Program-made: the position numbers and the translations under genes | Notes under the pieces: generated by a model | The model's input: only the letters and a program-made list of their open reading frames with translations | Told to the model about the DNA's origin: nothing | Database searches by the model: none | DNA from: Thermoprotei archaeon | GTDB taxonomy: Archaea > Thermoproteota > Thermoprotei > Thermofilales > B20-G17 | Reading direction: 5' to 3' | DNA length: 16,486 nucleotides | Assembly: GCA_003649515.1 (NCBI GenBank) | Contig: QMSC01000013.1 | Location: forward strand, 1-16,486 | Shown: positions 1 through 6,635 of the stretch, one piece after another | How positions within the stretch are numbered: position 1 is the stretch's first letter | Layout of the letters: each line of letters begins with the position of its first letter

Positions 1-466
1 ACAAATCACAAATGAACTGGACATAAACGATGGCTATCTATCGAACATTGTAAAGAGAAAACACAGTATATGCAGAAAAAGAGCCTACAAGTACCTGAGG
101 TCAGCGAAATCAAAAATGCTTGAATTGCGTTTAGCGTTAGAAAGAGGTGATATCGAAGTTCTCAGACGACTCATCAAAATATCTGAGCTTTCGAGAGAGA
201 TGAAAATACCGTATTCAACTTTAAGATATAGACTCTTAGTCAAGAAGGAGCCGAAGATGGTTCAGGAGCTAATTATAAGAGCAAGAAAGCGTGTTGAGAG
301 ACTTGAAAAAACAATTAACGAGCTCGATTCAATAATCAACGGCAATATAAGGTTCTTGTCCGTAAAGGAAGTTAAAGTACTAGATAACCAAGATTCGGAG
401 TGGGTTTATGACATAACGGTGGAGCCTTATCACCTTTTCGTTTCTCATGGACTCATACTCCATAAC
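1..466 (+). mobile_element. MCM intein, C-terminal portion (5' partial)
   Basis: The in-frame segment does not resemble MCM and ends in canonical intein C-terminal blocks: block F around YDITVEPYHLFVSHG and block G ending LILHN, with the His-Asn pair at 461-466 directly followed by extein Thr. Asn cyclisation there and nucleophilic attack by Thr+1 are the expected splicing chemistry. The insertion separates the helix after Walker B from the TVSI.KAGI segment before sensor 1, a conserved position. Upstream (bases 2-400) the protein is rich in Lys, Arg and Leu and contains a helix-turn-helix-like stretch, SELSREMKIPYSTLRYRL, possibly a DNA-binding part of a homing-endonuclease region. The LAGLIDADG motifs, if any, would be left of the window. 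Confidence 0.9.
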
Positions 467-1270
467 ACGGTAAGCATAACTAAGGCAGGCATTGTAGCAA
501 CGCTGAATGCTAGGGCCTCGATACTAGCTGCTGCAAACCCGGCCTATGGGCGATACATTCCTCAAAGAACTATAGCTGAGAACATAGATTTACCCGTCAC
601 GATACTTTCACGTTTCGACCTCATATTCATCATCACCGACAGACCTCAAGAAGAAGAAGATAAGGCACTGGCTCAACACGTAGTAGGACTTCACGGAGGT
701 CGCATCGAAGATATTTATCGCGATATAATACCTCCTACACTACTCAAGAAATACATTGCATACGCTAGGAAATACCTTCATCCTAGGCTTACAAGGGAGG
801 CTGAAGAGAAACTCGTACAATTCTATGTCGATATGAGAAAACGCAGCGAAGATCCCAACTCTCCAATAGCGATAACTCCCCGACAACTTGAAGCCCTCAT
901 ACGCTTGGCTGAAGCCCACGCCAAGATGGCTCTAAAAAGTGAAGTGACCGCTGATGATGCGGAAGCAGCTATAGAGCTAATGCTTCACTTCCTCCAAAGC
1001 GTGGGCATGGATGTTGAGACAAAGACTATAGACATTGATATAGTTATGACGGGGAAGCCCCTCTCACAACGTGAGAAATTCATTAAGCTCATGGAGATTC
1101 TGAAACAGCTGTCTGATGAGAATAAGGGTAAGCCCATAAGAGTTGAAACGCTGATAGAAAGAGCTGAGAAGGAAGGCTTAGAAAGAGCCTTCGTGGAAAA
1201 GGCCTTAAAACATCTAAAAAATGAAGGAGAAATATATGAGCCCCTACCAGGATTTATAAAGAAGACTTGA
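1..1270 (+). CDS. mcm: MCM replicative helicase, C-terminal part, with the end of an intein (5' partial)
   Basis: The frame is open from base 2, so the gene enters from the left of the window. The first 155 codons are the C-terminal part of an intein; the MCM extein resumes at base 467 (ACG, Thr). The extein matches the MCM AAA+ core after Walker B: TVSITKAGIVATLNAR, sensor 1 ASILAAANP, then LPVTILSRFDLIF with the arginine-finger SRFD. A C-terminal winged-helix tail follows (VETLIERAEKEGLERAFVEKAL). In archaea MCM is the hexameric 3'-5' replicative helicase. The visible extein is 267 residues, as expected for everything after Walker B. The TGA stop overlaps the TTG proposed as the Hel308 start (TTGA), so the two are probably co-transcribed. 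Walker A and B and the intein N-terminus lie outside the window, so whether an endonuclease is present cannot be seen. Confidence 0.95.
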   Translation, partial: QITNELDINDGYLSNIVKRKHSICRKRAYKYLRSAKSKMLELRLALERGDIEVLRRLIKISELSREMKIPYSTLRYRLLVKKEPKMVQELIIRARKRVERLEKTINELDSIINGNIRFLSVKEVKVLDNQDSEWVYDITVEPYHLFVSHGLILHNTVSITKAGIVATLNARASILAAANPAYGRYIPQRTIAENIDLPVTILSRFDLIFIITDRPQEEEDKALAQHVVGLHGGRIEDIYRDIIPPTLLKKYIAYARKYLHPRLTREAEEKLVQFYVDMRKRSEDPNSPIAITPRQLEALIRLAEAHAKMALKSEVTADDAEAAIELMLHFLQSVGMDVETKTIDIDIVMTGKPLSQREKFIKLMEILKQLSDENKGKPIRVETLIERAEKEGLERAFVEKALKHLKNEGEIYEPLPGFIKKT

Positions 1271-3948
1271 ACCCTCCGGTGAGTAAGATAAACGTAGAAG
1301 ATCTTCCTATAATTCCTGAGATTAAACAAGCACTCCTAGAAAAAGGTATAGTTACTCTATTCCCTCCACAAATTGAAGCTATTAAAGCGGGTGTCCTAAA
1401 GGGCTATAACCTAGTTGTCAGCGCTCCCACAGCTTCTGGAAAGACTCTCATTGCAGAAATAGCCATCCTGAACAAGGTCTTAAAAGAAAGAGTTAAGGCA
1501 CTTTACTTAACACACTTAAGAGCTCTTGCATCAGAGAAGTTTGAAGAATTCTCCTTCTACGAAAAAAGCCTTGGATTAAAAATCGCTCTTACAACTGGAG
1601 ACTACGATAGCTCGGATCCGTGGCTTGAGGACTATGATATAATAATCACAACAAATGAGAAAGCTGATAGCCTCTTAAGGCATCGAGCTGAGTGGTTGAA
1701 AAGGGTAGGAATAGTAGTAGCCGATGAAATACACCTCATAAATGAGCCGAAACGTGGCCCCACATTAGAAATAGTTCTTTCAAGACTGCTTGGTACAGTA
1801 GAAAATCTTCAGGTACTCGCTCTAAGTGCTACTATAGGTAATGCGGGAGAAATTGCAGAATGGCTGAACGCCAAACTCGTTGTGAGCAAATGGAGGCCTG
1901 TAGAGCTCAGAGAAGGGGTATTCCTAGACTGGGTGATACACTATTCTGATGGAACTCTGACGCCCGTTTCAAAAATTGGTGACGAGATAGCGAGCCTCAC
2001 TATCGATAGTATTAAAGGAGGGGGACAGGTACTAATCTTCACAAGTACCCGTCAAAGAGCAGTAAGTTTAGCGAGAAGACTCGCTCCTGTAGTTCACAAA
2101 CTCCTTACAAGCGAGGAAAAGAGCTCATTAATTAAGATATCTAAAGACCTCATTCGGAGCGAGAGAAACTACCTCACTGAAAATCTCTCAATCTTCATGA
2201 AAGGAGGAGTAGCCTTTCACCATGCAGGGCTTTCATATGGATCTCGAAAACTTATAGAAGAAAACTTTAGAAAACATCTGCTGAAGGCAGTAGTTGCTAC
2301 ACCGACTCTCGCCGCCGGAGTAAACCTTCCCGCGAGGAGAGTAGTCATAAGCGATTACCGAAGGTACAATAGCGAGCTCGGAATGCACGAGGAAATTCCT
2401 GTAATGGAGTATAAACAGATGTGTCTGCCCTACGATGCACTAGTGCTAACCGAGGAGGGGGAGAAGGCCATAGGAGAAGTAGTGGAGGAAGAAAGCGATG
2501 TACAGGTATATTCAATGGATCCTCTCCGTAGAAAAGTAGTCTTAAGTCCAGTGAGTAAAAAATACGTGCGCAGGACGAGTACAATCTTAGAAATTTCGCT
2601 TGAAAACGGTTTTGTTCTGAGGATAACACCGGAGCATGAGGTGGCTGTCATAGATAACGGGCACACTATACCCTTAAAATACATCTGGCTGCAGGCTAAG
2701 TACCTCAAGCCTGGCGATCTTCTCATATTCCTCGATCCCAAGAACTTCGCTCTAAAACCATTGATCGTGACTAAAGCAACTGTAAAAACTCTTCAACATC
2801 CAATAAAAGTCTTCAACTTAAGTGTTTATGGTACGGAAAACTACTTCGTAGGAGGTATATTAGTACATAACTGCGGTAGGGCTGGAAGGCCCAAATATGA
2901 TGACCATGGTGAAGCTATCGCTATAGCCCGTAACGAGCGGGAAAAGGACTTCATTTTCGAGTTCTATGTATATTCCGAGCCTGAAGAAATATCCTCGAAA
3001 CTGAGTAGCGAGCCCTCGTTACGCTCACAGGTGCTGGCGCTAGTTTCAACTGAGAGCATACACTCCATGGACGAATTATTGGCCTTTTTAGGGAAAACTT
3101 TCTATGCCTATCAATATCCGCTAGAGGCCATACGTTTTCATGTTAAAAGGATACTAAGATTCCTTCACGAATACAACTTCGTGTCACTAGACGAAGAAGG
3201 ACATTTAGAGGCTACTTTACTTGGTCGAAGGGTCTCTGAGCTCTATATAGATCCCTATACTGCTGCGTTACTAGCAGAGGGTATTAAACGAATTGAGCCC
3301 CAAGCTGTTGAATTCAAATACCTTCACCTTATAACACAAGCACCCGAGATTCCCATATACTATTTAAGGAGAGGAGAAAACAAGAAGCTCGAAGCCTGGA
3401 TAAAGGATCACCCCTCCTGGATTCTATCCCTTACCGACATACCGCTGAGCGAAAGTGATTATGAGCTCTATCTCGCTCGCTTAAAGACAGCCCTGATACT
3501 TCACGAATGGATCAATGAAGTAGACGAAAACTCGATCTTAGAGAAATATGACATAGGCCCAGGAGATCTATACCATCTAATTCAGACTGCAGAGTGGCTT
3601 CTTTACTCTGCATGCGAGCTAGCAAAGATAACGGGTCACTTCGGGCACATACAGACCTTACTCAAGCTCCGTGAGAGAGTTAAACATGGTGTAAGGGAAG
3701 AGCTGCTTGAGCTTACCAGGATTAAGGGGATAGGTAGAAAAAGAGCAAGGATACTATACAACCATGGTATTAGGACCATCAGGGATCTTGCAAGAACCCC
3801 ACCAACTAAATTGTTATCACTACCCCTAATGGGAAAGGAAATAGTTAGGAAAATCTATGAGAGCCTCGAACTGAATTCAAAGCCCTTGGAAAAGATAAGT
3901 GAAGAGAAAAAAGAACCCTTAACGGGAACCCTTGACGACTTCCTATAA
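1267..3948 (+). CDS. hel308: Hel308 (Ski2-like) DNA helicase containing a mini-intein
   Basis: An 893-residue precursor; about 743 residues after intein removal, the normal Hel308 size. Visible motifs are FPPQ (Q-motif, 32-35), Walker A APTASGKT (53-60), motif Ia LTHLRALASEK (81-91), DEIH (153-156), SAT (187-189) and motif VI QMCGRAGRP, interrupted by the intein. The C-terminal helix-hairpin-helix domain reads TRIKGIGRKRARILYNHGI. Hel308 is a 3'-5' superfamily 2 helicase acting at stalled or damaged forks and during recombination. The protein ends TGTLDDFL, resembling a PCNA-binding PIP tail with Thr in place of Gln. The start is taken as TTG at 1267, overlapping the MCM stop; GTG at 1279 is an equally plausible start four codons later. 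No strong ribosome site is visible before either. The tRNA-Lys promoter follows the stop. Confidence 0.95.
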   Translation: MNPPVSKINVEDLPIIPEIKQALLEKGIVTLFPPQIEAIKAGVLKGYNLVVSAPTASGKTLIAEIAILNKVLKERVKALYLTHLRALASEKFEEFSFYEKSLGLKIALTTGDYDSSDPWLEDYDIIITTNEKADSLLRHRAEWLKRVGIVVADEIHLINEPKRGPTLEIVLSRLLGTVENLQVLALSATIGNAGEIAEWLNAKLVVSKWRPVELREGVFLDWVIHYSDGTLTPVSKIGDEIASLTIDSIKGGGQVLIFTSTRQRAVSLARRLAPVVHKLLTSEEKSSLIKISKDLIRSERNYLTENLSIFMKGGVAFHHAGLSYGSRKLIEENFRKHLLKAVVATPTLAAGVNLPARRVVISDYRRYNSELGMHEEIPVMEYKQMCLPYDALVLTEEGEKAIGEVVEEESDVQVYSMDPLRRKVVLSPVSKKYVRRTSTILEISLENGFVLRITPEHEVAVIDNGHTIPLKYIWLQAKYLKPGDLLIFLDPKNFALKPLIVTKATVKTLQHPIKVFNLSVYGTENYFVGGILVHNCGRAGRPKYDDHGEAIAIARNEREKDFIFEFYVYSEPEEISSKLSSEPSLRSQVLALVSTESIHSMDELLAFLGKTFYAYQYPLEAIRFHVKRILRFLHEYNFVSLDEEGHLEATLLGRRVSELYIDPYTAALLAEGIKRIEPQAVEFKYLHLITQAPEIPIYYLRRGENKKLEAWIKDHPSWILSLTDIPLSESDYELYLARLKTALILHEWINEVDENSILEKYDIGPGDLYHLIQTAEWLLYSACELAKITGHFGHIQTLLKLRERVKHGVREELLELTRIKGIGRKRARILYNHGIRTIRDLARTPPTKLLSLPLMGKEIVRKIYESLELNSKPLEKISEEKKEPLTGTLDDFL
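2422..2871 (+). mobile_element. Hel308 mini-intein (150 residues) in helicase motif VI
   Basis: Precursor residues 386-535 interrupt motif VI between Met and Cys of QM/CGRAGRP. The insert begins with the catalytic Cys (CLPYDALVLTEEGEKAIGEV, block A), has a block B-like stretch near LRITPEHEVAV with the TxxH pattern, and ends in block F/G (VFNLSVYGTENYFVGGILVHN), followed by Cys+1. All residues expected for protein splicing are present: Cys1, block-B Thr and His, terminal His-Asn and Cys+1. At 150 residues there is no room for a LAGLIDADG endonuclease, so it is a mini-intein that can splice but cannot home by itself. Without splicing, motif VI is disrupted and the helicase should be inactive. 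Confidence 0.94.
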
Positions 3949-3975
3949 ACTTTGAAGCTCGATCGCTTAAGCAGT

Positions 3976-3985
3976 AAAAAATATA
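3976..3985 (+). promoter_or_regulatory. TATA box of tRNA-Lys
   Basis: AAAAATATAA is centred about 30 bases before the first base of the tRNA, the archaeal TATA position. It lies just after the Hel308 stop, so the tRNA has its own promoter. Confidence 0.6.
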
Positions 3986-4041
3986 ATTTCCTCCAGATTA
4001 ATTAAAGCCTGGGCCCGTAGCTCAGCCTGGAAGAGCACCGG

Positions 4042-4063
4042 ACACCCAAAAGGGGTGGGTGAG
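4042..4063 (+). other. Non-canonical tRNA-Lys intron 1 (position 30/31)
   Basis: Twenty-two bases between CCGG and the G that completes the anticodon stem. One-base ambiguity allows 4041-4062 (position 29/30). The insert folds on itself with CACCC pairing GGGTG, as expected for an archaeal bulge-helix-bulge intron removed by the EndA splicing endonuclease. Confidence 0.75.
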
Positions 4064-4070
4064 GCTTTTA

Positions 4071-4087
4071 ACTGGTGTATGGAAGAA
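4071..4087 (+). other. Canonical-site tRNA-Lys intron 2 (position 37/38)
   Basis: Seventeen bases directly after A37 of the loop; removal restores loop CTTTTAA followed by stem CCCGG. An alternative register is 4072-4088. Very short for a tRNA intron, but placed at the canonical site. Confidence 0.75.
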
Positions 4088-4145
4088 ACCCGGGGGTCGC
4101 GGGTTCGAATCCCGCCGGGCCCGTGAAGAATTAGCGGAAAGTTGC

Positions 4146-4595
4146 TCAGTAATCCTCTAAAAAGGCTTTAAGAACAATCCTCACCACGGTACGCGGATCC
4201 TTAAGGAAGTCTATAAGTTCTCTCTTAAGGTCTGCTGCGGCTTTGTTGGCCCGTATGGCAATTGTCCTAGGATCTATGTAATCGCTTTTCCTCACAACCA
4301 TAGAAAAAGGTGATGTTAGTATCAAACTTTTACTGCCATAGGCCCTTATCTCCTCGTATAGGTCTCCAGCGTGTAATTCTATCACGATCAGCGTACCATC
4401 CCGCTTTACTGCTTCCTTAAAAGCCGTAGACAGATCTGCAGCGCCCTTACTTGCACAGACTGCTATGATGCAGTCTCCTCTAGGGGTCAAGAAAGTTTCC
4501 TTAGTTATTTCAAAAGTTGTCCTATGTGTAGCTTGAACATTCGGATGTCCTCTTGCTACTAATTCCTCCACAACGATTCTAGATTTCGTTCTCAT
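4146..4595 (-). CDS. DUF371 family conserved archaeal protein
   Basis: A 149-residue protein with the conserved opening of the archaeal DUF371 family: VARGHPNVQATHRTTFEITKE followed by LTPRGDCIIAVCASKGAADL. No biochemical function is established for the family as far as I know, and no catalytic motif is obvious. There is no signal peptide or membrane segment, so it should be cytoplasmic. Its ATG overlaps the stop of the upstream methyltransferase gene by ATGA, so it is translationally coupled and is the third gene of a FEN1-PCMT-DUF371 operon. The Arg/Lys/His-rich N-terminus (RGHPN, HRTTFE) suggests nucleic-acid or nucleotide binding, but that is only inference. Confidence 0.85.
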   Translation of the reverse strand: MRTKSRIVVEELVARGHPNVQATHRTTFEITKETFLTPRGDCIIAVCASKGAADLSTAFKEAVKRDGTLIVIELHAGDLYEEIRAYGSKSLILTSPFSMVVRKSDYIDPRTIAIRANKAAADLKRELIDFLKDPRTVVRIVLKAFLEDY

Positions 4596-5293
4596 ATAAA
4601 ATTGTACCAGTCTTTAAAGCCATGCTTGCCCAACAGCTTAACGAAGACACATCCACCCCTACTTTTAGTGATATATTTATCCTCCGCAACCTTGTCCACG
4701 ACTATCAGCTCTTGGATGAAAGTTCCTCCAATGGGAATTACCATTCTACCGCCTACCTTAAGCCGTTTTATTAAGGTCTCAGGTATCCGTGGTGCAGAAG
4801 CCGTCACTAATATCTTGTCAAAATTTATTCGAAAAGGTAACGTGAAGCTACCATCGGCGTTAAAGACAGATACTCTATCCAAATATCCCGCCCGCTCTAA
4901 GTTCCTGCGAGCGAAACATACCAGTTGCCAGAAAATCTCGAGCGTATATACGTGGCCGGGATTTTTAGAGCCTTGAGGAGCTACTATCTCCGCGCACAAT
5001 GCAGCATGATATCCGCTACCTGTACCTATCTCTAAAACAATTTCCCCCTTTTTTAAATCAAGTTCCTCGCACATTAATGCGCACATGTGCGGAGCGCTTA
5101 TAGTTTGACCGCAAAGAGTCGGTAGAGGAGAATCCTCGTAGGCATATCTAGCGTATTTAGTGGGAACGAAACACTCTCTAGGTACCTTAAGCATAGCCCT
5201 AGCAACCTTTTGGGACCTCACGTAGCCTTCCTCGATGAGTCTCATAACTAACCTTTTGCGCTCCTCCTCGTAGATTTCCTTGAACCCTGTCAT
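4592..5293 (-). CDS. pcm: Protein-L-isoaspartate O-methyltransferase
   Basis: A 233-residue SAM-dependent methyltransferase of the PCMT family (EC 2.1.1.77). It methylates isoaspartyl residues in aged proteins so that they can return to Asp, an important repair step at high temperature. Visible features are the family signature PLPTLCGQTISAPHM (residues 56-70) and SAM motif I VLEIGTGSGYHAA (86-98). A later NADGS segment follows motif I, as does FDKILVTASAPRIPETLIKRLKVGGRMVIPIG. The ATG at 5293 is chosen over an in-frame TTG at 5302 because it makes an ATGA overlap with the FEN1 stop, the same arrangement as the next junction in the operon. Length is normal and the catalytic core is intact. 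Confidence 0.94.
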   Translation of the reverse strand: MTGFKEIYEEERKRLVMRLIEEGYVRSQKVARAMLKVPRECFVPTKYARYAYEDSPLPTLCGQTISAPHMCALMCEELDLKKGEIVLEIGTGSGYHAALCAEIVAPQGSKNPGHVYTLEIFWQLVCFARRNLERAGYLDRVSVFNADGSFTLPFRINFDKILVTASAPRIPETLIKRLKVGGRMVIPIGGTFIQELIVVDKVAEDKYITKSRGGCVFVKLLGKHGFKDWYNFI

Positions 5294-6327
5294 GAGAACC
5301 AAGCATCAAGACTTGTCTGTATTCTAAGCTCTCGCACAGCTTTAACAGCACGACGTAGGGCATTCTCAACGCGACCCCTTGAAAAGTCGTGTTCTCCGCA
5401 AAGGAAGCTTATAACGCCCTCAACATTCGGTTCGCGCCACTCAAGTTCGTATTTGTCGGTAACTTCAGGCTTTAAGAAAAGCTTCTTGATTTCTTGAGGA
5501 TCTACAAGAAAAACTTCCTTAGGTAGGACTTTTAGGGCATTTTGTAGAGATTTAAACTCTCTGATTATTTTTAGCGCCTTCTTAGAACCTACTCCGGGAA
5601 CTCCTTCGGGATTATAGTCTGTTCCTATTAGGATCGCAATATCTATTAATTGCTCTCTTGTTATTCCAAGGTCCTTTAAGACGTCGCTTAGAATTATGAG
5701 TTCGGGTCTTACCTCAATGTAGACATCTTTTCGTGGAAGCTTTCTTTTGCCTGAGATCGTGAGGTTTCTTACGAGCCTGGGTGCACCATAGAGCAGGGAA
5801 TCGTAATCTTGACTTGCAGTAGCCCAGGCATCTCCTTTGATAACAAGATATGCGGCTTGGGCCTCACCTTCGGAAGGCGCTTGAACCCAAGGTATTCCTA
5901 GGAGGTCTAGCAGTCTCTTTGCATCGTTCACCATGTCTTCCGTAAGCTTTGAAGTTTGCTGGGCATACATCTTAGCAGCCTTTAAATCCCCCCTTCTTAA
6001 AGCTTCTTCGTACTTCTTCAACGCTTCCTCCTTATGCTTCATGCGCTTGAGTATTTCCATTTTCTTGACTTCAGGAGGCTTGCCGTCAAATACGTAAACT
6101 GGCTTTATCCCGTACTCTAAGAAGTTTACTGTACGATAGAGAAGCCCGTTCAAGTGGCTTGTAATTCTGCCCATGGAGTCCATTAAAGGAGTTCCATTGG
6201 GTTGCCTTATAATTGCAAGAAACTGGTAAAGTGCGTTATAAGCGTCTATTGCAATAATTTTCCCGCGTAATTCCTCCAAACTTAACTCTCTTTTGGTTGT
6301 AATAAGATCTCTCAGGTTTACTCCCAT
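5290..6327 (-). CDS. fen: Flap endonuclease 1 (FEN1/XPG family)
   Basis: A 345-residue structure-specific 5' nuclease that removes flaps during Okazaki-fragment maturation and base-excision repair. It starts MGVNLRDLI, the usual FEN1 N-terminus, so ATG 6327 is chosen over an upstream in-frame GTG at 6345. Visible parts are active-site D28 in IIAIDAYNAL, YVFDGKPP, the helical-arch Lys/Arg/Glu-rich region, APSEGEAQAAYL, ATASQDYDSLLYG, and the helix-hairpin-helix segment IGTDYNPEGVPGVGSKKAL. The C-terminus QTSLDAWFS is a textbook PCNA-interacting PIP box (Gln337, Leu340, Trp343, Phe344). A TATA-like box lies about 29 bases before the ATG, which fits a leaderless transcript. It is the first gene of an operon with PCMT and DUF371. 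Confidence 0.96.
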   Translation of the reverse strand: MGVNLRDLITTKRELSLEELRGKIIAIDAYNALYQFLAIIRQPNGTPLMDSMGRITSHLNGLLYRTVNFLEYGIKPVYVFDGKPPEVKKMEILKRMKHKEEALKKYEEALRRGDLKAAKMYAQQTSKLTEDMVNDAKRLLDLLGIPWVQAPSEGEAQAAYLVIKGDAWATASQDYDSLLYGAPRLVRNLTISGKRKLPRKDVYIEVRPELIILSDVLKDLGITREQLIDIAILIGTDYNPEGVPGVGSKKALKIIREFKSLQNALKVLPKEVFLVDPQEIKKLFLKPEVTDKYELEWREPNVEGVISFLCGEHDFSRGRVENALRRAVKAVRELRIQTSLDAWFS

Positions 6328-6350
6328 TAGAAGCCTAGCCTCCACTCCCT

Positions 6351-6362
6351 TTATTAAAATAT
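6351..6362 (-). promoter_or_regulatory. TATA box of the FEN1 operon
   Basis: On the minus strand the sequence reads ATATTTTAATAA, centred about 29 bases before ATG 6327. The spacing favours transcription starting at or next to the ATG and supports that start over GTG 6345. Confidence 0.5.
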
Positions 6363-6376
6363 CTGAGGAAGAGAAA

Positions 6377-6601
6377 TTAAAGCTTGTTCTTCTTCATCAA
6401 AAGCTGTACAAGTCGCTCGTTCTTCTTAATTGTTTCTACGTAAATCAATCCTCTTAGCTCCAGTATCATGAGAGCTTTGTAGAACTCTTTTGTGCTTATA
6501 TCGTATCGCTTCCTAAGGACTCGGTATATTTCGAGGTCTCTGGCAGCTCCTCCGTGACGCTCTAGTTCCTCAAGTATCTCCAGTAATATTTCGAAGTTCA
6601 T
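6377..6601 (-). CDS. Small winged-helix-like protein of unknown function
   Basis: Seventy-four residues: MNFEILLEILEELERHGG, then DLEIYRVLRKRYDISTKEFY, KALMILELRGLIYVETI and a Lys-rich end. The pattern of short helices, a KEFYKALMILELRGLI recognition-like helix and a strand pair resembles a winged helix-turn-helix. A transcriptional regulator or adaptor is possible, but I do not recognise a named family. ATG 6601 is preferred over GTG 6610 because GGTGA stands five bases before it as a ribosome site. It follows the Cdc48 gene on the same strand with a 34-base gap, so it is probably read on the Cdc48 transcript. The FEN1 promoter lies immediately downstream of its stop. Confidence 0.75.
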   Translation of the reverse strand: MNFEILLEILEELERHGGAARDLEIYRVLRKRYDISTKEFYKALMILELRGLIYVETIKKNERLVQLLMKKNKL

Positions 6602-6635
6602 TCTAATCACCTATAATTTTAAGTATGGATTGGTC

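Larger units (their letters stand above)
4011..4123 (+). tRNA. tRNA-Lys(TTT) with two introns
   Basis: The acceptor stem GGGCCCG (4011-4017) pairs with CGGGCCC (4116-4122), with G4123 as discriminator and no encoded CCA. The D arm is GCTC/GAGC (4020-4036). The T arm is GCGGG-TTCGAAT-CCCGC (4099-4115). The anticodon loop CTTTTAA gives anticodon TTT at 4067-4069. The anticodon stem only becomes CCGGG/CCCGG if two insertions are removed: 22 bases within the 5' strand and 17 bases after position 37. That leaves a normal 74-nt tRNA. It faces the end of the DUF371 gene with a 22-base gap, so read-through from that operon would be antisense to this tRNA. Confidence 0.9.

Noticed and set aside
2345..2741. 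Two overlapping minus-strand frames
   Set aside because: Both are antisense to Hel308 and its intein, and have low-complexity Ser/Leu-rich translations.
4602..4976. Open frame of 124 codons on the plus strand
   Set aside because: It lies wholly antisense to the methyltransferase gene, which has clear conserved motifs; the plus-strand protein has no family features.
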